Shown in pieces: positions 1 through 6,727 of a stretch of DNA of 28,935 bases. The DNA is from Lachnoclostridium sp. UBA3320 (GTDB lineage: Bacteria > Bacillota > Clostridia > Lachnospirales > Lachnospiraceae): the NCBI GenBank assembly GCA_002361175.1, contig DESG01000182.1:1-28935 (forward strand), in the 5' to 3' direction. The notes under the pieces are model-generated. The model did no database searches and had not been told where the DNA came from. It saw only the letters and a program-made list of their open reading frames with translations. The stretch's first letter is position 1, and each line of letters opens with the position of its first letter. The position numbers and the translations under genes were made by a program.

Positions 1-262
1 CTAGTTATTTTATTTTGATATTTCTTTAACGGATATATTAGTAAAGTATTTTGGACATATGTTTCATTATAAAGCAGGCGGTATTGAAGATATATGTTTT
101 TTTATAACGAAAGTCTGATGTTTTGTGGCGTAACTTATGAAAATATTGAAAGAAGAAAAAAATTCAGTATATTATTTTTTTACAAAAAAGGTGTAAACTG
201 ATAAATATGTAATATGAAAAAGTATTAGAAATATTTTATTTATGAATTGGAGACATTTTAAT
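1..262. other. Upstream intergenic region with weak promoter
   Basis: I see no credible coding sequence in the first 262 bases; all frames are interrupted by stops. A possible sigma-A promoter for the next gene has a -35 TTTACA at 179-184, a 17-base spacer and a weak -10 TAAATA at 202-207. Confidence 0.35.
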
Positions 263-640
263 ATGAAAATTAAGAAAATATTTGTTATATTATTAGCATT
301 AATATTAGTAGAAAGTACACAGCTAAGTAAAAATGTTGTAAGTGCTGAAACTGTTTCAGAAGAATCTTTGATGGAGAAATCTATATATACAGTTTCTAAT
401 TGTCCTAAATGTAATGCAACGGTTATTTATTCTGGATGCCAGTATAAGTTTTCTGGAGGGGTGTATACAAACTTTGCAGGACAGGTCTGTGTAGGCTGTA
501 AACAAGTTGTTCCAAAAAACGAACGCCATATAACATATTATGATAGAGATAGGTATTTTTTCAATTGTACATGTGGATATAGTTGGTATAAAGACGCTGA
601 TGCAGTAATTTCACGTCATGAAGTAATTGATATTAACTAA
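263..640 (+). CDS. Small secreted cysteine-rich protein
   Basis: I do not recognise the family. The protein (125 residues from this start) has a short Lys-rich N-terminus, a hydrophobic stretch and a VVSA/E signal-peptidase I-like site near residue 28, so it is probably exported. The mature part has CPKC (47-50), CVGC (76-79) and CTC (102-104) plus C59, a spacing that resembles a zinc ribbon or rubredoxin-like knuckle, but it could also form disulfides. An in-frame ATG at 242 is upstream, but GGAG at 249-252 lies 10 bases before the ATG at 263, and the signal peptide starts there, so I chose 263. It stands alone, with no operon partner. Confidence 0.6.
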   Translation: MKIKKIFVILLALILVESTQLSKNVVSAETVSEESLMEKSIYTVSNCPKCNATVIYSGCQYKFSGGVYTNFAGQVCVGCKQVVPKNERHITYYDRDRYFFNCTCGYSWYKDADAVISRHEVIDIN

Positions 641-962
641 AGTTTATATTTTATAACGTCAGTTTACAACTTTTCTGTAAAAAAATAACATACTGGACAT
701 TTTCTATTCATGTGATATATAGACATTTTTTATCTGACATTATAGAAAAATCCTTAAATGTATTTTACTATGCTTGTTCTTATGCAAAAGTAGATTCATT
801 GCAGATTCATAAATATTCCAATTTCCATGGCACTGAAACTAATTTCAAATGGAATGATTTTATTCTTTCTGCTCAAAAAATGGGGATTATTATTTCATAA
901 AAATTATAAAATAACGTTATTTATAAGAAAAATTTAAATAACGCATTAATGGGGGTATAAAT
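641..962. other. Intergenic region with 14-bp palindrome
   Basis: This 322-base stretch has no convincing gene. A perfect palindrome AAATAACGTTATTT at 910-923 lies about 40 bases before the next start codon, with a second half-like copy (AAATAACGC) near 937-945. It could be an operator for the gene at 963. GGGGG at 952-956 is that gene's ribosome binding site. Confidence 0.35.
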
Positions 963-1658
963 ATGGAAATAAATTTAAATAACACATATTATGGAGCTGT
1001 AAATATACAAACTAATATCAATAAAGATTTAAAAGCAGATATAGCAGTTAAAGATAATAAACCACAAGAACAAACATATGTAAATCAAAAAATAAATCAA
1101 GTTAAAAATTTCGCTAGTTTATGTAAACAATTTCCTGATATTGCGTTTGTTGTCGTTGATTATTTAGGCTCTCCAGTACCAGAATATAATGGCATTTGTA
1201 ATACAGCTGCGTTTGGTGATTTAAACAAAGTAAGTATAAGAATTAATGAAGAGGTTATAGAAAAATTAGATGAAGATTTTGACAATATTGTAAAAATGAT
1301 ACAATATAAAGAAGATACTTATTCATATGTTAAAGATAATGCAGAAATTTCAGGATGTAAAACCACAGCGGCTGACCTTTGCTATGATGGAACTAAACTA
1401 ATATATATGCAAGTTCTATGGCCTGATTATGATGCCCCAGATATTTATAGAAAAACAGGTTCTTTAAAACCAAGTTCTAGTGATTATACAAACATTGATT
1501 TGAATGAGAAGTATTTGCAGGATTTTTTATTAAATATGCAACATAAAACTTATGACAAGTTGTTTAAACTTGGAGAAAGTGATAATGATGAAGTTAAATC
1601 AAGACAAAAATATGTAGAAAAATATCAAAAACATTTTCTTTATCGGAAGCAATTTTAA
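963..1658 (+). CDS. Hypothetical protein, 231 aa, Lachnospiraceae-type
   Basis: The function is unknown. The protein has no signal peptide or membrane segment. The N-terminal 45 residues are Asn/Lys/Gln-rich and look disordered. A mixed alpha/beta segment follows around residues 50-100 (LCKQFPDIAFVVVDYLG), and the C-terminal third is helical and Lys-rich. The pattern loosely recalls DUF6033-type proteins of Lachnospiraceae; this is from memory and tentative. The ATG at 963 is preceded by GGGGG at a 6-base spacing. The end of the ORF abuts the probable acquired segment beginning near 1660, so the C-terminus may have been altered by that insertion. Confidence 0.55.
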   Translation: MEINLNNTYYGAVNIQTNINKDLKADIAVKDNKPQEQTYVNQKINQVKNFASLCKQFPDIAFVVVDYLGSPVPEYNGICNTAAFGDLNKVSIRINEEVIEKLDEDFDNIVKMIQYKEDTYSYVKDNAEISGCKTTAADLCYDGTKLIYMQVLWPDYDAPDIYRKTGSLKPSSSDYTNIDLNEKYLQDFLLNMQHKTYDKLFKLGESDNDEVKSRQKYVEKYQKHFLYRKQF

Positions 1659-1737
1659 CAGCTATAGTTAAACCCTTGATATGTTCCGCAGATTTGCAAG
1701 CAATTCTATTTCTTGTTGGCGTTTGGCGAGTCAAGCC

Positions 1738-1779
1738 AGTATATAGCAAATTGCGTACAGACACGCTTTGCTATATACT
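1738..1779. repeat. Strong hairpin / inverted repeat
   Basis: AGTATATAGCAAA at 1738-1750 is perfectly complementary to TTTGCTATATACT at 1767-1779. An inner GCGT/ACGC stem (1753-1756 with 1763-1766) closes a 6-base loop. It stands at the left border of the accessory island. It is not followed by a long T tract, so it is not a standard terminator. It may be an attenuator or leader hairpin, or a mobile-element end. Confidence 0.6.
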
Positions 1780-1833
1780 TTTGACTATGGTATCATGTGT
1801 TTTTAAAAGAGTTTTTCACGAGTAGAGTCTTTA

Positions 1834-1980
1834 TCAGTATTTACTTATCATTACTTTACAACTCTTTTTACAAAAACTCCCATGCCTCAAGATTTCGGCA
1901 ACACCATAAATGAAACCTTTCCATTTAAGCAAATATGTATTTATTTTGCTTCAGGGACAAATAATTTTTGATTTTGCCAT
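1834..1980 (-). pseudogene. Short ORF interrupted by in-frame TGA
   Basis: The ATG at 1980 lies two bases after the stop of the upstream membrane-protein gene, and AAAGGAG inside the end of that gene supplies a ribosome site. The frame reads nine codons (MAKSKIICP), then TGA at 1951-1953, then 38 further open codons in the same frame to a TGA at 1834-1836. The second part (LLKWKGFIYGVAEILRHG..., with two Lys-flanked Cys) looks protein-like. I read it as a 48-residue gene with a nonsense mutation. I do not recognise the family. Chance openness in AT-rich DNA cannot be excluded. Confidence 0.4.
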
Positions 1981-1982
1981 TT

Positions 1983-2864
1983 TTAGCTCCTTTCTACATT
2001 TGATTGGATATATTGTTTAATCATTTTGTTTCCATGACAAATCATATAGACAGACATTAGCAGGATCATAAAAAATACTGCAAAGCCTGTTCCAATATTC
2101 ATTCTTCTTTGAAAAAGTTTGTCCTCTCCAAAAGCTGAAATCATTGCATTTTGCAGGGAGAACATAGAAAATAATGCTGTTGATAAGGTTAATATTTTAC
2201 TTGCGGTATGGATAGGGTTTTTCCGTTTTTTATATTTAACGATATTGATGATAGCAACTGTAAAATTATAAAAGCAATATCCAGCAACTGCATATATCAT
2301 ATGCCCTGGATATATGGCTGTTTTTCCATTGCCGATCATAAACGCACTTAAAAAGGTTACTGTTATTGTAATTGCAATCAGAAGAATACCGCAAAAACGA
2401 AATCTCTTATATTCTTGGAGAATATTTCTGCTTCTTTTTCGGATATATTTCAGCAATAAAAAACGCCCTAAGCTCAAAAGCATATAATAACCTGCTACTG
2501 TTCCAAACCACATAGAATGATAAAGCAAGCCGAAAACTGCTTCATAAAGGGAATAAATAATATTTATTCCGAAAGACAAATAAAGGGAAACTTCTGCCTT
2601 AAAATTCATATCTGTCATGTATCTGTGAAAAAGTCGGTTACGATATAGTTTGTGTTTCCCGGTCTTTATAATGGCTACGATGCGTATGATAAGCACCGTT
2701 AGAGTATAAGCAGATATAACATAGACAACATAGGCAATGATAGAATAATCTAACCTGCTCTGAAATATACCAACCAACGCAAAGGCACTAACAAGGAGTA
2801 ATAAGCTAATGAGAGAAAAAGGGGGATATATTGCTTTTTTTATGATTGCTCTCCAATTTTTCAT
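1983..2864 (-). other. Possible independent start of the polytopic membrane protein
   Basis: Inside the fusion, codon 284 is an ATG (2862-2864) preceded by AGAGGA nine bases upstream. The native membrane protein (293 residues, about eight hydrophobic segments, basic loops such as LLLKYIRKRSR) could therefore be made separately from the dehydrogenase remnant. Its function is unknown. It has no transporter motif I recognise. It shares an operon with a small repeated membrane protein and sits near a TetR regulator. Confidence 0.5.
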
Positions 2865-3713
2865 ATTTAGTGTTCCTCTAATGCTTTTTTGGGAGTATGT
2901 CATGTGAAGTAAATCAATGTTTCGTATATTTTTATTGACTGCGACGCTTACAAAACGGCTTTCTATCTTTCCTTTTTCCATAAATGTCTGCAAGATGTAT
3001 TCTGCTCCGGCTGCGTCTATAAATAAATCTATATTCGGGACAGAGCCATTGAGTGAAAAGGCTTCTCCAAAGTGCCTTTTTGCTGTTTCTAAAAACTTTT
3101 TATTTGAAACATTGCAGGTTAGAAATCCTAAGTTTTTTGTAATCGAAAGCCGGAAATCAGAAATATCACAAATCATAACCTTGTCTATTCCAAAGTATTG
3201 TAAAGCAATCGCCGCAGCAATCCCGATTGTTCCGCAGCCAAATACAACCGCTGTTTCGCCCTTTTGGGGCTGTCCCCGTCTTGCTGCCCGACAACCAACA
3301 GTAAAAGGTTCGATTAGGCACGCAACTTTATCTGAAATCCTGTCATTTACTGAATAAAGAGCGTGATTGCGTTTTGCGTTGGGTATTTTGATATATTCTG
3401 AAAAACCGCCAATCGTACCTGCACGTTTCGTCTCTCCCCGTGCATATAAAGGGTAGGGGTAAACTCTTTCTCCAATTTTGAAATCTGAAACATTTTCTCC
3501 CATGGCAACAATGCGGGATATTGTTTCATGCCCAAATTCTTCACCAATAGCGATACGGTGTCCCGTTTCTGCTCCGTATTGATAAACGGCAATGTCCGTA
3601 CCGCAAATACTGGAATAGATATTTTGTATCAGCACATCATTTTTTCCCAAAGCAGGAACGGGAAGCTCCCGTATTTCGATATGTTGTTTTCCCATATAAA
3701 AAGCTGCTTTCAT
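1983..3713 (-). CDS. Chimeric: truncated Zn-alcohol dehydrogenase fused to membrane protein
   Basis: Residues 1-280 are a medium-chain zinc-dependent dehydrogenase of the sorbitol/threonine dehydrogenase type. C37 (SICGTD), H62-E63 (FGHE) and E135 (IEPF) fit catalytic-zinc positions, and GCGTIG at 159-164 is the NAD(P) Rossmann motif. The four-cysteine structural zinc lobe is absent. Family members run to about 345 residues; here the domain stops at SQKSIRG. From residue 284 the frame continues into an unrelated protein of about 293 residues with roughly eight membrane segments. The fusion probably arose by deletion, and the dehydrogenase part is likely inactive. The start has GGGGGA six bases upstream and lies 13 bases after the 123-aa membrane gene, so the two form an operon. 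Confidence 0.75.
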   Translation of the reverse strand: MKAAFYMGKQHIEIRELPVPALGKNDVLIQNIYSSICGTDIAVYQYGAETGHRIAIGEEFGHETISRIVAMGENVSDFKIGERVYPYPLYARGETKRAGTIGGFSEYIKIPNAKRNHALYSVNDRISDKVACLIEPFTVGCRAARRGQPQKGETAVVFGCGTIGIAAAIALQYFGIDKVMICDISDFRLSITKNLGFLTCNVSNKKFLETAKRHFGEAFSLNGSVPNIDLFIDAAGAEYILQTFMEKGKIESRFVSVAVNKNIRNIDLLHMTYSQKSIRGTLNMKNWRAIIKKAIYPPFSLISLLLLVSAFALVGIFQSRLDYSIIAYVVYVISAYTLTVLIIRIVAIIKTGKHKLYRNRLFHRYMTDMNFKAEVSLYLSFGINIIYSLYEAVFGLLYHSMWFGTVAGYYMLLSLGRFLLLKYIRKRSRNILQEYKRFRFCGILLIAITITVTFLSAFMIGNGKTAIYPGHMIYAVAGYCFYNFTVAIINIVKYKKRKNPIHTASKILTLSTALFSMFSLQNAMISAFGEDKLFQRRMNIGTGFAVFFMILLMSVYMICHGNKMIKQYIQSNVERS

Positions 3714-3726
3714 ACAAATCCCCCAA

Positions 3727-4098
3727 TTATTTCAACCCCTTGCATAAAGGAATAAGGCAGAGCAGCAGGACAATACCAATTATTCCAATGACAATACCAG
3801 GTATCATTAAGTTTTGCCATACCATAGTCATACACATTCCAACGCCTAATACTAATGCACCAACGATACCTAAAACAGTGGTACCGATTGTCTTTGTGTT
3901 TAATTGGATTGCGGTTTTTCCCTGCATTTTTCTACGAACTATAAGCATAATAAAAAGCACCACAAGACCAATCGCACCCGTTATAATTCCCTGCTGAAAA
4001 GCGTTCCACTCGGAAATCAAGCACATACACATACCCAGTGCGAAAAACATAACGCCGATTGTTCCCAAAATTAAAGACACAAAATTTTCTTTTTTCAT
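3727..4098 (-). CDS. Four-helix membrane protein, internal duplication
   Basis: This 123-residue protein consists of two tandem copies of a two-helix unit. Residues 8-55 and 73-118 share the pattern LG-x-[IV]-G-...-GMCM-...-GI-[IV]-x-G-x-IG, with GMCM at 22-25 and 87-90. A basic loop (VRRKMQGK) links the halves. Function is unknown; such proteins often accompany a TetR regulator. AGGAG lies about eight bases before the ATG. It is the first gene of the minus-strand operon and diverges from the TetR gene, which probably represses it. Confidence 0.7.
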   Translation of the reverse strand: MKKENFVSLILGTIGVMFFALGMCMCLISEWNAFQQGIITGAIGLVVLFIMLIVRRKMQGKTAIQLNTKTIGTTVLGIVGALVLGVGMCMTMVWQNLMIPGIVIGIIGIVLLLCLIPLCKGLK

Positions 4099-4186
4099 TT
4101 TGCATTTCTCCTATCTTTGTCAAAATATTTGTTTTTCTGTTGCCACCTCTATTATCATGCGGTAAAATAGTAAAATCAATCGTCAA

Positions 4187-4208
4187 TATTCCATTTTGTG
4201 TTGGAATA
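4187..4208. promoter_or_regulatory. Likely TetR operator (palindrome)
   Basis: TATTCCA at 4187-4193 and TGGAATA at 4202-4208 form an inverted repeat with an 8-base spacer in the divergent region between the TetR gene and the membrane-protein operon. Size and position fit a TetR dimer site controlling both directions. Confidence 0.5.
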
Positions 4209-4230
4209 ATAGAAAAGAGGGAAATTTAGA

Positions 4231-4800
4231 ATGAATACAAAAAATAATCAGCGTTTCCGTGATACGGAAACACGCATGGAAGCCGCTATGTTGGATATAA
4301 TGAAACGCACAGATTTTGATAAAATAACAGTAAGAGAGATTTGCGAAAAAGCAGAGGTAAATCGTTCTACCTTCTATGCTCATTTTTTAGATATTTATGA
4401 TATGTTGGATAAAATGGAAGTGGAGCTAAGCAGGGACTTATTAAACAGGTATCTTATACAAAGTGGACAAAATACGCAGGCGTTTTCAGCAAAGTCATTT
4501 ATTCCCTTTTTGGAACACATCAAAGAACATAGCTATTTTTATAAAATTACCCTGCAAAGTCGTAAATCATTCCCAATTAAAAGAGGTTATGAACCTTTAT
4601 GGAACGACATTATAAAGCCGCTATGTGTAAGAGCAGGGATTATATCAGAAGATGAAATCATGTATTATTTTATATATTTTCAAGCGGGATTTACTATGGC
4701 ATTAAAACATTGGGTAGATACGGGCTGCAAAAAGTCAGAAATAGAACTTGCTAATACAATTAAGAATTGCATTCCGTCAATTTTAAGCTCCAACAATTAA
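4231..4800 (+). CDS. TetR/AcrR family transcriptional regulator
   Basis: This is a 189-residue regulator with a TetR N-terminal helix-turn-helix at about residues 10-58 (KITVREICEKAEVNRSTFYAHF) and a C-terminal ligand/dimer domain of the type seen in DhaS-like TetR proteins (FYKITLQS..., FIYFQAGFTMALKHWV). A ribosome site (AGAGGG) lies about 8 bases upstream of the ATG. It is transcribed away from the membrane-protein/dehydrogenase operon, with a palindrome between them, so it most likely represses that operon and itself. The ligand is unknown. Confidence 0.85.
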   Translation: MNTKNNQRFRDTETRMEAAMLDIMKRTDFDKITVREICEKAEVNRSTFYAHFLDIYDMLDKMEVELSRDLLNRYLIQSGQNTQAFSAKSFIPFLEHIKEHSYFYKITLQSRKSFPIKRGYEPLWNDIIKPLCVRAGIISEDEIMYYFIYFQAGFTMALKHWVDTGCKKSEIELANTIKNCIPSILSSNN

Positions 4801-5021
4801 AAAAGATTATTCCACACGGTCTTTATGTAGGTTTGGTTTTTGTTGTCTGGTTCTATCTTTTTCTGCAGGCTGTAAGTCACGTTGGCAACGCTTGAGTGGC
4901 AGCTATCGCTTTCCATGTTCCAAACGGTTTCAACTGTTCTTGTACCCTGTGTTGGTTCTGCTTTATTTCCAGTCCCAGAAAGGATAACGTGGGAGAGGGA
5001 ACAGACTACAAAATTTCAAAC
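4801..5021. other. Gene-free scar between TetR and thioredoxin remnant
   Basis: No intact gene is visible. One plus-strand frame begins with a short hydrophobic stretch (GLYVGLVFVVWFYLFLQAV) directly after the TetR stop and then meets a stop, which may be a remnant of a membrane-protein gene. Base composition is richer in GC than the flanking chromosome. Confidence 0.3.
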
Positions 5022-5281
5022 TCAAGCAGGCATACTTATTACACCATATTCCATAACTTTTTGCAAATCAGTTATATATTCTACTTCTACCGAAAGCCCC
5101 TTTTTTTTGAACAGCTTCCTTTGCGTTTTTATATAGTGCATGACAGGACGCACAACCCGAACCTAATACTTTGATACAACAAATGCCGTCGTTTGTTTCG
5201 GGACAGCAATCGTTTGTAATGTCTGTTGTTTCGAACGTGAGACAGCCAGAGTTGCAGGCGCAAGCTTCCAAATAATGACAT
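5022..5281 (-). pseudogene. Decayed thioredoxin-like (redox-active disulfide) protein
   Basis: A minus-strand ribosome site (GGAGG, complement of 5291-5295) precedes an ATG at 5281, but the frame is lost within a few codons. The next open part carries Cys-rich residues and then IKVLGSGCASCHALYKNA, the CxxC active-site segment of small thioredoxin-fold proteins found beside permeases. At the run CCCC-TTTTTTTT (5097-5108) the frame shifts again; shifting by one base restores LSVEVEYITDLQKVMEYG, the expected continuation. It ends prematurely at SMPA followed by TGA (5022-5024), where the family normally has about 20 further residues. There are thus two frameshifts and a lost C-terminus. Confidence 0.7.
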
Positions 5282-5330
5282 AATAAATTACCTCCGTTTT
5301 GTTTGATTTATTTTTGATTTTCTCAAGCAA

Positions 5331-5509
5331 TTATACAAGTAAAAATTGAATTGCATTGAAGAAATAACCAACAAGAATAATGCCAATAGTGCAAATTACA
5401 ATAAAAATAGAAAGTAGTTTAGGTTTTACGGCTTTACGCAGCATAATCATTGACGGCAAAGATAACGTAGTTACGCCCATCATAAAAGAAAAGTCAATAT
5501 GTTTTTTTG
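5331..5509 (-). pseudogene. 3' fragment of a permease (YraQ/ArsP-like)
   Basis: The minus-strand frame ending at TAA 5331-5333 encodes about 58 residues: KKHIDFSFMMGVTTLSLP, then MIMLRKAVKPKLLS and a final hydrophobic helix with IVGYFFNAI-like ending. This matches the C-terminus of the predicted permeases that are usually encoded just upstream of small thioredoxin-like proteins. The frame is cut by a stop just upstream (near 5515-5517), so about 80% of the gene is missing. With the adjacent thioredoxin pseudogene it forms a dead two-gene operon. The family call rests on remembered sequence pattern. Confidence 0.6.
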
Positions 5510-5586
5510 ATTTACTTTATTTGCGCTTAACCTAAGTATCCGAACCGTTACAGTTAAAAAAATAGCGAGAAAACATATAAATTCTC

Positions 5587-5615
5587 TTGATAATCCCTTT
5601 TCCTTATATTATAAT
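5587..5615 (+). promoter_or_regulatory. Sigma-A promoter of transglutaminase-like gene
   Basis: TTGATA at 5587-5592, a 17-base spacer and a perfect TATAAT at 5610-5615 lie 110 bases before the original start codon. An eight-G run (5650-5657) lies in the resulting leader. Confidence 0.7.
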
Positions 5616-5724
5616 AAATTTATAGAAATCAAATGCAAGAAATTAAAGTGGGGGGGGAATGTTTATAAAACATGGATTGAAGAATCCGAGAGTATATTTA
5701 TTAACGAAAGGAGGGATAAATTTT

Positions 5725-5790
5725 ATGAGCAATTATAAAATACAACAATTTACTAAGGTATGAATTTGTCTATTTATTGCAGCAATTTTT
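5725..5790 (+). pseudogene. 5' part of the transglutaminase gene with TGA
   Basis: The ATG at 5725 has the best ribosome site of the region (AAAGGAGGG, 10-base spacing). It opens MSNYKIQQFTKV, meets TGA at 5761-5763 (codon 13) and then continues in the same frame through a hydrophobic stretch (ICLFIAAIF) into the downstream ORF at 5791. Together these make a typical signal peptide, interrupted by one stop codon. Confidence 0.7.
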
Positions 5791-6642
5791 ATGTTAAATA
5801 ATGCTATTTCTATCAAAGCAAAAACAAATAGAATAACTTCAAAAGAGGAGCAACTTTACCTTGTAATTGAAAAAGGTGTACTAAGTAAAAAAGGAATCTC
5901 TTACAATGGGAAATCTGTTAAAAAGAAAGATTATATTGATATTTCTAAATTTGGATACTCTAATAAAAAGAAAAAAGATCGTCAGAAAGTATATCAGACA
6001 TATCGAAAAGTATTTTATGATCATCCTGAATGTTTTTGGCTTTCAGAAGGCATATATCGATATTCACAGAACGGAGAAGCTCTCACTGGGATTATTCCAT
6101 TTTGTAAAAATTTTGTAAAATCTAAAAAACAAGCAAATGCTTATGAAAAAAAGATTGAAAAGAAACTTCAAAAAATATTAGAGTCTATATCTGAAGTAAC
6201 GGATCCTGTAGAACAAGCATATGCTGTATATCAATATCTTGCGTCAAATATTATATACAATAAATATGTTGCTGAAAAAAAAGAAGAGGAAGCACCATCT
6301 TATGTTTGGACTTCGTATGGTGCACTTGTGAAATCAGATGCTGTGTGTAAAGGAATCGCCTTCGCATATAAGCAAGTTTTAGATTCTCTTAACAATCCGA
6401 GACTTCACTGTATAATTGTTACTAGTAAAGAAATGAATCATATTTGGAATATAATTGAGATTAATGGTGAAGCATATCATGTTGATGTCAATCGTGCTGT
6501 TGTATCAAAATTTTCAGAAGAAAAGAAAGAATGTTTTCTTGTATCAGATTCTAAAATGAAAGAAATGAAATATACAGGTTGGAAAGAATCTACACCTAGA
6601 AATGTTCCAAAATGTGTGAACACACAATATGATAATAGATAA
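5791..6642 (+). CDS. Transglutaminase-like domain protein, signal peptide interrupted
   Basis: The 283-residue open part carries a Lys-rich N-terminal region and a C-terminal transglutaminase/protease-like domain. C186 (DAVCKGIA), H217 (EMNHIWNI) and D232 (AYHVDVN) form the expected Cys-His-Asp triad, so the fold should be competent. Relatives act on the cell surface or peptidoglycan. Its natural start at 5725 is separated by a TGA, so without readthrough it either is dead or is re-initiated at 5791 as a cytoplasmic protein lacking an export signal. No ribosome site is evident before 5791. Upstream is a good promoter. There is no obvious terminator before the helicase gene. Confidence 0.7.
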   Translation: MLNNAISIKAKTNRITSKEEQLYLVIEKGVLSKKGISYNGKSVKKKDYIDISKFGYSNKKKKDRQKVYQTYRKVFYDHPECFWLSEGIYRYSQNGEALTGIIPFCKNFVKSKKQANAYEKKIEKKLQKILESISEVTDPVEQAYAVYQYLASNIIYNKYVAEKKEEEAPSYVWTSYGALVKSDAVCKGIAFAYKQVLDSLNNPRLHCIIVTSKEMNHIWNIIEINGEAYHVDVNRAVVSKFSEEKKECFLVSDSKMKEMKYTGWKESTPRNVPKCVNTQYDNR

Positions 6643-6727
6643 AGGGTAAATGTAACAGTTCAGATGCCCTCTCATTTAGCTGGTTTTTATTATGTTCCAG
6701 TGTTTTAGAAAGGAATTTTTTTATATT

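Noticed and set aside
712..900. 62-codon open frame starting with GTG
   Set aside because: No ribosome site, no recognisable motif and composition like the surrounding AT-rich spacer.
2917..3357. 146-codon plus-strand frame opposite the dehydrogenase
   Set aside because: It is antisense to a clear Rossmann-fold coding region and has no ribosome site.
1951..5763. TGA read as a sense codon (two ORFs contain in-frame TGA)
   Set aside because: TGA is the normal stop of several intact genes here (glnA-like, VTC polymerase, amidohydrolase), so both cases are better read as nonsense mutations.
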